A DNA stretch of 64,000 nucleotides from Prillingera fragicola (Eukaryota > Basidiomycota > Tremellomycetes > Trichosporonales > Trichosporonaceae): NCBI GenBank assembly GCA_002335605.1, contig BEDY01000002.1, positions 372,001 to 436,000 on the forward strand, in the 5' to 3' direction. The position numbers and the translations under genes are program-made. The notes under the pieces are model-generated. The model was not told where the DNA came from. It did not search any database and saw only the letters and a list, made by a program, of their open reading frames with translations. The stretch's first letter is position 1, and each line of letters starts with the position of its first letter. This document shows, one piece after another, positions 44,430-54,405 of the stretch.

Positions 44430-45582
44430 ATGTCGCTCCTCCGCACCGCCGCCGCGCGCTCGCTTGCGCCTCGCATGGCCGTTCGCGCTGCCTCGACCTC
44501 GTCGGTTCACGTTGTTTCGTCGCGCACGAACGAGTCCGCTCCTCTGCTTGCCAACATTGAGGCTTCGTGGGCCAAGCTCCCCGCTTCGGAGCAGTACGAG
44601 GTCTACCAGCAGCTCGAGGAGATCCAGAAGCGTGACTGGAAGGAGCTCACCATCGACGAGAAGAAGGCTGGTGAGTAGAGTCTGGGAATGCCTCAATTCG
44701 GCGATGCGTTGGCTCGGCGGCGGCAAAGGCGTCATTTCGGACCTGGACATGCGCTTGCATGAGGCTCCTCTGCACGTTGCAAAGAACCTCGCAAGTCGCA
44801 TGGATGCAACCCACACGCTCGACGAGCCATGTGTTCATCTGCATGAAGCGAGATTGGGGCGGACCAGGGAGGGAATGACCAGCCAACCGGCGAGATTTCT
44901 TTTGTCCTGTCGGGTTCAATCGGACCGACGTCACGAGGCACTGTCCCATCTCGAGGCTGGCGCTCGATGGGCCACAGTACGTGCTCGACGGCGGCGGACT
45001 GCACGCTGCCATGCTTGTCCTGATTCTCGCGCTCGAGATACAAGCATGCGGCGAGCGGAATGCTTGGGGTCGTGCCTTAGCAGCTGTCTGCCAATTGGGC
45101 TCCGTGTCCCATCCATTGTTGCCATGGCTTGATCCGTTCTCAACGCAGCGCCAACAGCCCTCCAAGCGTTATCACAATGTTCTTGTGACGGCTGCATGTC
45201 CACGCTTAGCGGAACGAGCGCATTTCCGGTACATTCAGTGAATTGAAGCTGACATTACAGCCTACTTTGTTGCTTTCGGTCCCCACGGTCCCCGCGCTCC
45301 CATCCTCCCCCCCGGCGGCCACATGAAGGTCTTTGCCGGTACCCTCGCCGTCGTTGGCATCGCTGTCGGTCTCTTTGCCGCCATCCGCTCGCAGGCACCC
45401 CCTCCCCCCCAGACCTGGAACAGGGAATACCAGGAGAAGTCGACCGAGTACCTCAAGGCCCAGCACGCCAACCCTATCGTACGTTCATCTTCTTGCCAGT
45501 CCATGGGCGCGGCCGCTTACCAGTGTAGTCGGGTATCTCGTCGGAGGGCTACAAGGGCAAGGGAATGGTCATGGTCGATTAA
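44430..45582 (+). CDS. COX5: Cytochrome c oxidase subunit IV (Cox5)
   Basis: Three exons: 44430-44670, 45261-45478, 45529-45582; 170 aa. A nuclear-encoded inner-membrane subunit of complex IV. Order: a basic/Ala-rich presequence (MSLLRTAAARSLAPRMAVRA), a matrix domain with ANIEASWAKLPASEQYEVYQ and LEEIQKRDWKELTIDEKKA, AYFVAFGPHGPR, one membrane helix (VFAGTLAVVGIAVGLFAAI) and a short tail (QTWNREYQEKSTEYLKAQ). Intron 1 is 590 nt, roughly ten times the local norm, and interrupts the codon after KKA. Exon 3 encodes the last 18 codons. Yeast COX5A/COX5B are the counterparts; only one copy is seen here. Confidence 0.92.
44671..45260 (+). other. Unusually long COX5 intron 1 (590 nt)
   Basis: Begins GTGAGT and ends with GACATTACAG after a CTGAC branch-like site. 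Frames within it show no domain. No box C/D or H/ACA pattern was recognised by eye. Confidence 0.7.
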
Positions 45583-46452
45583 ATGTTGGATTTTGGAGTT
45601 GTCCGTCCGTAGCCGAAAAGGAGCGGGAGAGGATGAAACGTATTTGCATAGCACTCCAAGAGCCATATGCAAGGCGAATGGAAGTGCTGTGGGCCCTGGG
45701 ACTGCTCGGACGGGCAAAGAGGATCTGCAGAGCTGGGGACGAGAACTACGGAGAATGAGAGACGACCACGGGTCTGTGTGGCCATCTGACTGGCCAGATA
45801 CCAGTGGCTAGGTGAGCAGAAAGTCAAAGTCAACTCGAGTCGCAACAGTCGGTCACAATGGAGGGCGTGAAAACGAAGCGTATTTGTGACATGAGCCGGG
45901 TTGCAGCGTTAGTTCCTGTTTACGACCAGACCAGCAGATTGCACACAAGCATCGTGTTCGGGCATCAGACTATCGGCTCTGCGTCTGGCACACCGAACTG
46001 GCGTCGATACCACCAGATACGGAACCCGAATCGGCTTGAGCTCTTATAGCATGATCGGCTCGGATCAGAGTCTGCCGGTGGGCATCGTCCTTAACGCCTG
46101 CAGTTCAAGCCACCGCGCGGACGTGACGTAGACCTTCTTCCACCACGCCTACGCCGCTGGGCTTGTCCGCTCTGTGCGTGCACTGATAACCACCGGCAGA
46201 GGAGCAAGGGCTGCATAGCTCGAATGTGGAGAGAGAGTGACATGAGTCGCGGCCCCGCGTGGGACCTGATTGACAGAGGCAGTCAGCCCCGGGCCGGACT
46301 TTGGTCCGGCAGTCTCTCGGAACGTACTGATGCGAACTCGGTGTCAATAGCGGACACCTTGACAGCGATTGTATATACGTAGCCCGTTCTCTGCGACTAG
46401 TTGATGTTCCCTTTCTGCGCACTGCTCATACTCATTCCACAACAACCTCACA
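45583..46452. other. Intergenic region
   Basis: 870 bp between COX5 and the short-chain dehydrogenase, both on the + strand. It holds the COX5 3' end and the next promoter. Nothing else recognised. Confidence 0.4.
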
Positions 46453-47410
46453 ATGACGAACAACGCTCAGACCCTGAGTGAGTGGGAGAAGTGGCAGTGG
46501 AGGATCATTGCAACGCGACTGACCGTGTAGCCAGCCCCATCGCTGCGCAACCTGCGCCTTCGCTCTTCCAGCTGGGAAACCGCACAACTCTTGTGACTGG
46601 CGGTGCCCGCGGACTGGGTCTTACTGTGGCCCACGCACTACTCGAGTCGGGCTCGGATGTGGTGTGTCTTGACATGATCGACCCCGTCGACCCGGAGTGG
46701 TCGGCCGCCCAGGCGGCTGCCAAAGCTACCGGTACTCAGCTCTCGTACAGCAAGCTGGACGTTACCGACGCCGAGGCTGTCGAGGCTGCGGTGATTGAGC
46801 AGTTTGCTACTGCGCGCCCAACGCACCCCGTCCGTGGTCTGTTCCACAGCGCTGGCATCCAGCTGCTCCAGGAGGCGGTCGACTTCACCCCGGCCCAGTT
46901 CCGCAAGATTATTGACGTCAACCTGAACGGCTCATTCTTTGTCACGGCTGCATTTGCACGCGCGTGGCTCGCCCAGCACCCCGACACTAGCAGCATGGCT
47001 GGCGCTGACGGTGCGTCGGTCGTCTTGGTGGCGTCCATGAGTGGAAGGGTCGCCAATTATGGCATTGCATGCTCGGCCTACAATGCCAGCAAGGCTGGCG
47101 TCGCACAGCTTACGCGCAACCTTGCCATGGAGTGGGGTAAAAAGGGTATCCGCGTCAACGTAAGTGTTAAAGTGAGTGGCGGAGACTCACACCTCAGTCT
47201 CTTTCGCCTGGTTACATTCGCACTGCCCTCACCGGCGCCCTCCTCCTTGAGCGTCCCGACTTTGAGAAGACTTGGACCGAGGGATCGCTCTTGGGACGAC
47301 TCAGCACTCCTGATGAATTCCGTGGCCCTGTCATCTTCCTCCTCTCTGACGCGTCGAGCTTCGTGACCGGTTCAGATCTCGTCGTGGACGGCGGCCACAC
47401 TGCCGTGTAA
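46453..47410 (+). CDS. Short-chain dehydrogenase/reductase (polyol-type)
   Basis: Three exons: 46453-46477 (25 nt), 46531-47159, 47198-47410; 288 aa. A classical SDR: cofactor motif TGGARGLG at residues 31-38, NSG-like AGIQLL, and the active site Ser179, Tyr192 and Lys196 (SAYNASKAG). Asp56 at the end of the second strand (VVCLDM) points to NAD(H) rather than NADP(H). The C-terminal block [13 protein letters not shown] and the ending [12 protein letters not shown] are typical. Best guess is a D-arabinitol/sorbitol/mannitol dehydrogenase-like enzyme; the exact substrate cannot be told. The very short first exon encodes the N-terminal nine residues. Confidence 0.85.
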
Positions 47411-47544
47411 ACTACGCATCTGATGGCAATGGAGGGAAACTACAGAACGTGGACTCTTGTGGTAGATAATATGGAGTAAATGCATAACCGGCGGAGACAG
47501 GCCCTCCGGTATGATGACCTAAACTATGACAATGCAGCCTCGCC

Positions 47545-48837
47545 TCAAGCTACAACCGCGAGCATTACTCGCTCCTCACTTCGGTTGCAGCACTCGACCA
47601 GCTCAATTTGACTAGGAGTCGAGCTGACAGTCATGACCGCACTGGTGCCGCAGAACCTAGTGCCTTCTTCTGTTCCAACACGGTTGCTCGCCACGAAGAC
47701 CACCTGCTTGGCCGTTGATGGCTCTGTGTCTGCACCATCAGAGTAGCCTGGTGCCGGGTCGTGCAGAGGTGTGAGCCGCGCTGCCCAGTAGTTGAGATTG
47801 GACTCGGAGGGTGCGTTGGGGTCATTGGCCGGTGGCAAGGGCTCGCCATCTTCATCCTCATCCGACGTATCCGAGTCTTGCTCAGCTGGGTCAAGCCAAT
47901 TCATGCTGTTGCGGTTAGCCAGTGGCAAGATATCGTTGGTATTACTCACGGCATAACAATCACGTCCACGGCATTCTTCACGCAAAAAGTAGCAAACTCA
48001 AACGCATTCCACGGAGCTGCAAGTCAGTGTTATGCAACCAGTGTCACCTTGACGCACCAATGAAGTCTCTTGGGTTAAGATCTAGACGTCAGCAGATTTC
48101 CGGCGTTGGCGCCTTGCACGACTCACCCATGCAAATGCCCACCGCCACACGTCCAAGAGGTTGAGGCAGATCCCAGTAGTGGAACCCATCGCCTTCGCGC
48201 CCCCAGTTCTTGTCTGTCTCAAAGTGGAATGCCTTGCGATAGTTGCCAATGATCTCCCCAGTCGGCCCCGCAATCACAGCAGAGTTGTATCCAACACCGT
48301 GAGCCTCAGCTTCCTTCTCCTTGAGCTGGGCAATGGCCAGACCGGCTGGCGCCGCCTCACTGGTTGAAGTGCCGCTCGTAGAGCTGTTTCCCGCGCCATT
48401 GCTCTCAATGGCCTGCGGCCGCGACTCGACCACCTCTGGATAACCCGCAACGACGTGACAACGCAAGCGATTAGCGAGCTTGCTGGCCAATGTCGCCGTG
48501 GGTCCAGTTTTGGAGTCCTCGAGATAAGGCATAATCGAGGTGGCGCTGGAAAACATGTAGCCGCTCAGAGCCATTTCAGGAAGCACGACGAGGTCAACAG
48601 AGCCTGGTGCAAGACTGAGCAAGACTTGTCAGCGGCGTGCAGTGCACACCAGCGTCACAACCTACCGAGCAGTCATGCTCTCAACTTTGGCTGAGTTCTC
48701 CTGCACCTTGCCCAGCTGTGGTTGTTAGCACCGTCCACTCCCAGATCGACGCCCGTTACCTTGACATCATACTGCACGCAGGCAATGCGCAGAGGGTGCT
48801 CCCGATAATACGGCGCGGGAGGAAGGGAAGAAGTCAT
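47545..48837 (-). CDS. NTA1: Protein N-terminal amidase (nitrilase superfamily)
   Basis: Six exons: 48837-48760, 48715-48666, 48614-48127, 48081-48058 (24 nt), 48016-47950, 47905-47545; 355 aa. Start at ATG 48837; a GTG further up (48876) was not used. Nta1 deamidates N-terminal Asn/Gln so that proteins enter the N-degron route. The nitrilase triad is Glu56 (LPEMALSG), Lys170 (NYRKAFHFE) and Cys204 (GICMG|DLNPRDF). The catalytic Cys block is cut by an intron, and the 24-nt exon supplies the DLNPRDF part. FEATFC-like and MPMNWLDP blocks follow; an acidic linker (DSDTSDEDEDGEPLP) lies between the last two strands. Confidence 0.88.
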
Positions 48838-49153
48838 GGCGAACGCCCGCCAACTTCTTGCAATGCGAGAGAGCACTATGAACGGGTTATGCGTTTGAAA
48901 CCTTTGATATCAATATTGCTAGTGAATGGTGATTGGAGAAGTCGAGATCACGGCCAAGTTAGGTGACGACAGCTCGGCATGTGGCGGGGACCTGGATCCA
49001 CACCCAGGTTGCCGAGCCCTGACTGACTGCCCGTGGCACTACTTCCGCCCGTAAATGCAATGGTTTGGACATGCGTGCCCTGCAACCGTAATATCAATGC
49101 CTTCATGCAAATGCGCTCAAGATCTACGTATCGCCAGTCCGCGAGGTATATGA
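48838..49153. other. Intergenic region between tandem genes
   Basis: 316 bp containing the NTA1 promoter and the P450 reductase 3' end. Nothing else recognised. Confidence 0.4.
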
Positions 49154-51502
49154 TTAACTCCAAACATCGGTCATGAAACGGTTGCGTTCCTTGAGCAGCT
49201 TGATCTCCTTCATGCCCTCCTTCTCGGCAGTGCCACCACGGGCAGCGCCAAGCATTTGTGCCAGGCGCTCCTCGACGGACTTGGCCATGTTCTTGGCGTC
49301 GCCGCAGATGTAGATGTAGGCGCGCTTCTCCAGGATGAGGGGTGTGAGCTCGTCACGGGCATCCCAGATCAGGTCCTGGACGTAGATCTTGCCTGGAAAG
49401 TGTCAGCTGGGTGCAAGGGGCAGTCGTTGTAGTACTCACCGCCATCGGGTTTCTTCAGGGGGCCACGAGAGAATGCGTTGCGCATGATAAACTTGCCGTC
49501 GAGCTCCTTCTCGTAGTCGGGCCACTCGTCGCGGTAGAGGAAGTCCTCGTCCTCCTTGCGGCAGCCGTAGAAGAGGTACATGGGTGCCCAGCTCTCGAGG
49601 GCGCCATCGCCGCTCTTCTCCTTGGCCTTGCGGGCAAGGGCGACACGCTCCTGAACGAAGCCACGGAAGGGAGCAACACCAGTGCCAGGACCGATCATGA
49701 TAATAGGGACCTTGGGGCTGGTGGGCAGGCGGAAAGTGCTGCGGCGAACGTGAATGGGGACGCGGTAAACGTTGTCACGGAAATGGAAGTCACGGGGGCC
49801 AGCAATCTTGTACGAGGGCATGTCGTCGAAACGAATAGCCGACTCGCCTCCAGCAAGACCACCAGTGTGGTTGCCATTAGGAGCAGAGTGGCTGGCGTTC
49901 TTGATGTTGAGAATGAAGTTGGTGCTCAGACCGTGGACCCAGCGAGGCTCGTTCTGGTGCGCCTTGCTGGCGCTCGATTGGTACTTGAGAACAACGGCAG
50001 TGACGTGGATAGCATTTTGGTAGAACTTGGAGCTGGACGAGATCGAGTAGTAACGGGGTTGGAGGCGGGGAATGGTTCCAATGACGCGGTCAAACGGAAT
50101 CTCCCAAACAGTGGTCTTGTCAAACGGAGGCTGAACCGAGTCACCGGCGGCCACCTGGAGGACCTCGGCAAGAGTGAGGCAAGGCAGGTCAACCTCCTCG
50201 TGGTAGATGGCCTTGTCGGTACCCCAACGGGTGAGGGTTTCCTTGGCTTGCTCGTTGGGAGCGTAACGGGCGAGGAAGGCAATGGTCTGACGAGAGGCAA
50301 CCGAAGACATGTCGAGGTAGTGACGGAAAATGGCCTCGTAAGTAGCGGGGTTGGGGAAAGGCACCTTGGCAAGAGCGGGGTCGAGTGACTCAACAGCGAC
50401 AGCAACGTGGCGCCTCTCGGAGAGACCGAGAACAGCGAGCATGCGCTCAACCTGCGAGTCGGCGTTGGAGGGCCAGACACCCACGTGGTCACCGTGCTGA
50501 TAGGCAAGGCCAGAGCCTGTAAGGTCGAATTCGATGTGCACACAGTTGCGGTCGCCGCCGATTTCAAAGAGCTCGCGAGTGGTAAGGACGGGAGAGGCGT
50601 AAGGGTTCTTTGAGTCGTACGCGCCAGCGACCGGGGCATTGGGACTAGCCGCGGCAAGAAGGGCACGAGGCGAGAGCTCTCCGTGGAAGATCTTCTCAGC
50701 CGGCACATCCTCAACCTCCGTAACAACAAAGTCGGCAACGTCGCCGGCACCGCCCTCCTCGACGCCAAGGCGCTCGGAGAATGCGACCCACATGTCGTCC
50801 TTCCAGGCGAGGTAGTCCTCCTCGAGAGCCTTGTCGTCGTCACCCTCTCCGCGTTCACCGATACGGTGGGCGCCAAGCTCGGCCAGACGTGCGTCGAGGC
50901 GACGAGCGACCTCGTTGTAGTGCTCGTAGGTCTTGTTGCCGAGGCCGAAAACGACATAGTTTAGGTTCTCAAGGGTGCCGCCGTTGCTGAACTCGACGCC
51001 GTCCTCGAGGAGAAAGTCCCAAAGCTGCTGAGCATTGTCGGTGGGGTCACCCTCGCCGTAGGTCGCAACAACAAACATGACGACACTGTCCGAAGGGACC
51101 TGGTCGAGCCTCTGGAAGTCATAGTCCTCGGGGTCGCACACGAGCGAAGAGATGCCAAAGCGGCTCTTGGCCTCCTTGGCAAGACGAATCGAGTACTCCT
51201 CGGCAGTACCAGTCTGGGAACCAAAGAAGACGGCGCAACGCTTGCTCTGTTTCTGTCAGTTACTGCTCCTCTCCACACCAGATCGGCCACGATTTTTCGA
51301 AACAAAAACTCACAGCGCGCTCCATCTTGTCCACAAAGTCGCGGGGGTCACCGTCATCGCCGCCAGGCTTTGCGGGTCCATACGCGTCGTCGGCTGCAGA
51401 TTTGGGGCGACCGCCGATGAAGGGGAGCGAGTCCCGGAACCAGAAGGCGAGGGGAAGCACAACGGCCAGGAATATAATTACCAAGTCGACTGGGGACGCC
51501 AT
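49154..51502 (-). CDS. NCP1: NADPH-cytochrome P450 reductase
   Basis: Three exons: 51502-51314, 51246-49440, 49392-49154; 744 aa. It passes electrons from NADPH via FAD and FMN to P450s, e.g. sterol 14-demethylase, on the ER. N-terminal anchor helix VDLVIIFLAVVLPLAFWF, then a linker, FMN domain (FFGSQTGTAEEYS, residues 71-83; VVATYGEGDPTDNA), connecting/FAD domain (LQPRYYSISSSSKFY) and NADPH domain (MIGPGTGVAPFRGFV, FYGCRKEDEDFLY, YIYICGDAKNMAKSV). It ends DVWS, with the terminal Trp stacked on the flavin. The second intron cuts KKPDG|GKIYVQD. Length is slightly above the yeast form (691 aa). Confidence 0.96.
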
Positions 51503-51927
51503 GGTGAATGATAATGGTACACTGTGAAAGAGTCGACAAGAGGTGAAAGTGGAGATCCGGCCAAGGGAGCCGATATACGTCGGGCAGCCGGCCTCGTCGG
51601 CGCCAGTTCGTACGATCTCACATGCGGCCACGTCGTGCCAGCAGACAAAAATGCCTCCGCTTTCACGTGGCGCAATAGCACCCTCCCACTTTGTACCCCG
51701 CCTCTCGCTGTCAGGGCGATCCCCGCGTCCCCCCGCGCGCCCACCTAGCCTCGGCCCCGCGGACTTGTGTTTCTCGGTCTAATTGCACACACCATAGCCA
51801 ACCCACTAGCGATCCCACTCTTGGCACAGTTCTGCATGATCTGAGCCCCACCACACGCTACCACTGGGTATGAAAAGGGCCCCGGATAACCCACTATGCA
51901 CGCCGGATATGAGGTCACACGAATCAT
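51503..51927. other. Intergenic region between tandem genes
   Basis: 425 bp with the NCP1 promoter and the MAM3-like gene 3' end. Nothing else recognised. Confidence 0.4.
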
Positions 51928-53924
51928 CTACACATTACTATCGCTTGGGTGGTCGATAAGCGCTCCCACCACGGGCGCGACAGCCGACGGCGGGTGAGGG
52001 ATGCTGGCAATAGAGGCCGAGGTACTGTTGAGGAAAGCCCGGCGTCGCGCGACACGGCCTTCAAAGATACGGCGCAAGCCACCACCCTGCTCCTGCTTGG
52101 AGTGATACCTTGGGCGTACGACCGGAATCCGACTGTGAATGTCCACGTACTGGTCGGTCTCGTCCTGCTCATCAGTGACCCGGCGTTCATAGTGCTTACA
52201 ATAATCTCCTTTCCAATAAGTTCCTGCGGCGAGTTAGCTTGTGAGATCTGAGATACGGCTACAAGCTCCTCACCTCGACAATGTCCTCCAGAGTGACAAT
52301 TCCAACTGCACCCTCCTGATACCCAGGCTTGTCAGAGACTAGAAGCAAGTGGCTGCGACCGGTCTGGAAGCTGGAAGGTTAGTATCAACTTGGACTGTGG
52401 CAGCGTACTAATTCAAAGCTGCCAAAGTCAGTCAACGTCCAAAACCTTTGACACCTACCCTCTACAAGCGACAGATCTGGTGCGCATTGTGGTAAAGCCT
52501 GAGTGATGAGTTCCGAGACGGGTTTGGCAGACGCGGGGTCATAGTCGACCAAAGCGCGTAGGAGCATGACACCGCTGTGTCGTCAGTACAGAACACCATG
52601 CGACACACTCACCGGAAGCTGCCAGGCCGGCTGGCCTCGTAGATAGGAATGCGAGTGTGACCTTTGCGAAGAACCTGAAGGGGTCAGCCTGGACCACTAG
52701 TGAATGTTGAAAGAATGACTCGCCTCTCGGACCAGGTCCTGGTCTGCAATGCGGTTGGAGGCCAGCTGGTACACGTCTGAAATGGGCACCATCACTGAGC
52801 CTACAGTCTTGCCCGAAAACTCGATGACGCTCCCCAGGAGGGAAAGCTCCTCCTCGGCCAGCTTATCCTCGACGCCCAAAGCCACAAAAGCTTTGAGCTC
52901 GGCTTTGCGGTATGTCACTCCTTCATCGTGGGCGCCAAACAACCAGTCCAAGACCTGGATGCGTGAGCATGGCAACCCTGCAGGAAGCTACGCACCATTG
53001 CAAACGGTTTGGCGATCGGGTACATGAGAATGATAAGAGCACGGACAAATGGCGAAAACGTCGCTCCGATTGCGAGGCCATACTTGTTGCAGATCGCTGA
53101 TGGTCAGTGGTGTCCTTAGTGGATGAACGTCACATGAGACCGACCTTGAGGAATGACTCTTAAGGAAGGTGTTAGCACTCCTTCTCGGCAGTCAACGGCT
53201 ACTCACTCTCCAAAAACCAGCTGGAATTCAGGTGAGTATGTGCGGAAAGCGTCGTGGTTGTCACTCACCTCAAGACCAGTGGCTCCAAGAATGGCGATCC
53301 ACCCACCACCAATCTGGCTCGGTCAGCAGTGCTGCGCACGTGCGACTTACAATGCTGTCCAGGAAAACAGGAAGCGAGGTGTTGACGAGCGTGTTGCCTG
53401 ATATCCCTGTCAGCGCCAAAATTCTGCCCCGGGCGGAGGTGACTCACACAGCAGCAATACTACGAGCATCGTGTGCCTGCCCGAATTGAGGAGGGCTAGA
53501 ACTCGAGGTGCCTGCACTTGCTCTGCGGGTGTTCCAGCCTGGCTAAGAACTTGAAGATTGATCTGAGGTAGGAGGTGAGCTACTGGTGGGCAGAGTACGC
53601 GATCTGCGGCTCGTGGCCGGACTCACGGTGTCCAGTCCCATGAGCCCCAGCGTGAGACCCGAGAAGACGCCGCCCAATAACACGAGAACGATGGAAAACG
53701 CAATGTACCAGCCAAACATTGGATTATCTTGGGGAACGTGTACATGATTCTTGGTCGTGTTGACGCCTAAAGTAGCGTGACTGTCAGCGGCAGCGGAGAT
53801 GACGGCGGCTTCACATGGCTGCCGAGGCAACGGGATGGTGTGTCAACTTGCCTTTGAGGAATTCAGCTGTGACCCCGGCGCACAGCTGCCTGAGCGCGCT
53901 GTCAGAGAGGGTGGCGTTGATCAT
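51928..53924 (-). CDS. MAM3: CNNM/Mam3-type DUF21 + CBS membrane protein, 15 exons
   Basis: Fifteen exons: 53924-53852, 53766-53627, 53562-53448, 53397-53351, 53313-53269, 53220-53207 (14 nt), 53158-53145 (14 nt), 53096-52996, 52954-52724, 52674-52613, 52574-52459, 52418-52409 (10 nt), 52370-52274, 52223-52200, 52164-51928; 441 aa. The membrane part (DUF21) has VLLGGVFSGLTLGLMGLDT, then LLNSGRHTMLVVLLLCN, and LVFGEVIPQAICNKYGLAIG, then a CBS-pair with SVMVPISDVYQ, VLRKGHTRIPIYE, ALNYFQTGRSHLLLVSD and GIVTLEDIVEELIGKEI. In yeast Mam3 is a vacuolar protein affecting metal (Mn/Mg) handling; animal CNNMs handle magnesium. The start at 53924 needs a GC-AG intron; an in-frame ATG in exon 2 (MFGWYIAF) is an alternative. 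Transport direction is unknown. Confidence 0.85.
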
Positions 53925-54405
53925 GTTCCACGACCGATGCTAGCTGATGAATATGAGCGCATGAGGGAATGGGCGGTTGCATGAATGGGACGTGTTCCAC
54001 ATTGTCATGTAGCTACAGTAGATGGCTTCACGTGCGTCCGAGGGAAATTAATTCCCAGCCGAATGCCATACATAGAACGTTTGACCAGGAACAGGCAGCA
54101 ACGTACCCCAGCCAATGCCGCAAGTTGGTACGGTGCCCCACATTCTACGGTGCCTGTTGAGCATGGTGTATTAGATTTGCATTACAAACAGTTTTCTAAT
54201 GAATACCTCCACCTTGCCATTAGGACATTAGCTCGGTCCGGAACACACTCATGAGCCGGCCGATCTACGGCCGACCAGAAACCGGCAACCAGTCCACCAT
54301 GTACGCGTTGTGGGGAGAGGAGCCCAACTATTATATGTTGGCAAAGCAAAATCAGACCCCAGTGCACATTCCTCCCTTCCTCACTCACTCACTCACTCAC
54401 TCACC
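53925..54405. other. Divergent promoter interval, MAM3-like / 3-hydroxyacyl-CoA dehydrogenase
   Basis: 481 bp. It ends in a TCAC microsatellite next to the dehydrogenase start. No gene seen. Confidence 0.4.
54381..54404 (+). repeat. (TCAC)n microsatellite in 5' leader
   Basis: About six TCAC units ending TCACC just before ATG at 54406. It probably sits in the 5' UTR. Confidence 0.7.

Noticed and set aside
44464..45132. 222-aa frame running from COX5 exon 1 into its intron.
   Set aside because: Out of frame with COX5; the intronic part has no protein character.
48838..48876. Extended NTA1 N-terminus from 48876.
   Set aside because: The codon there is GTG; the ATG at 48837 fits better.
53543..53830. 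MAM3-like N-terminus read from the frame opened at 53830.
   Set aside because: The first codon is TTG and the upstream bases belong to an intron in the favoured model; no ATG supports it.
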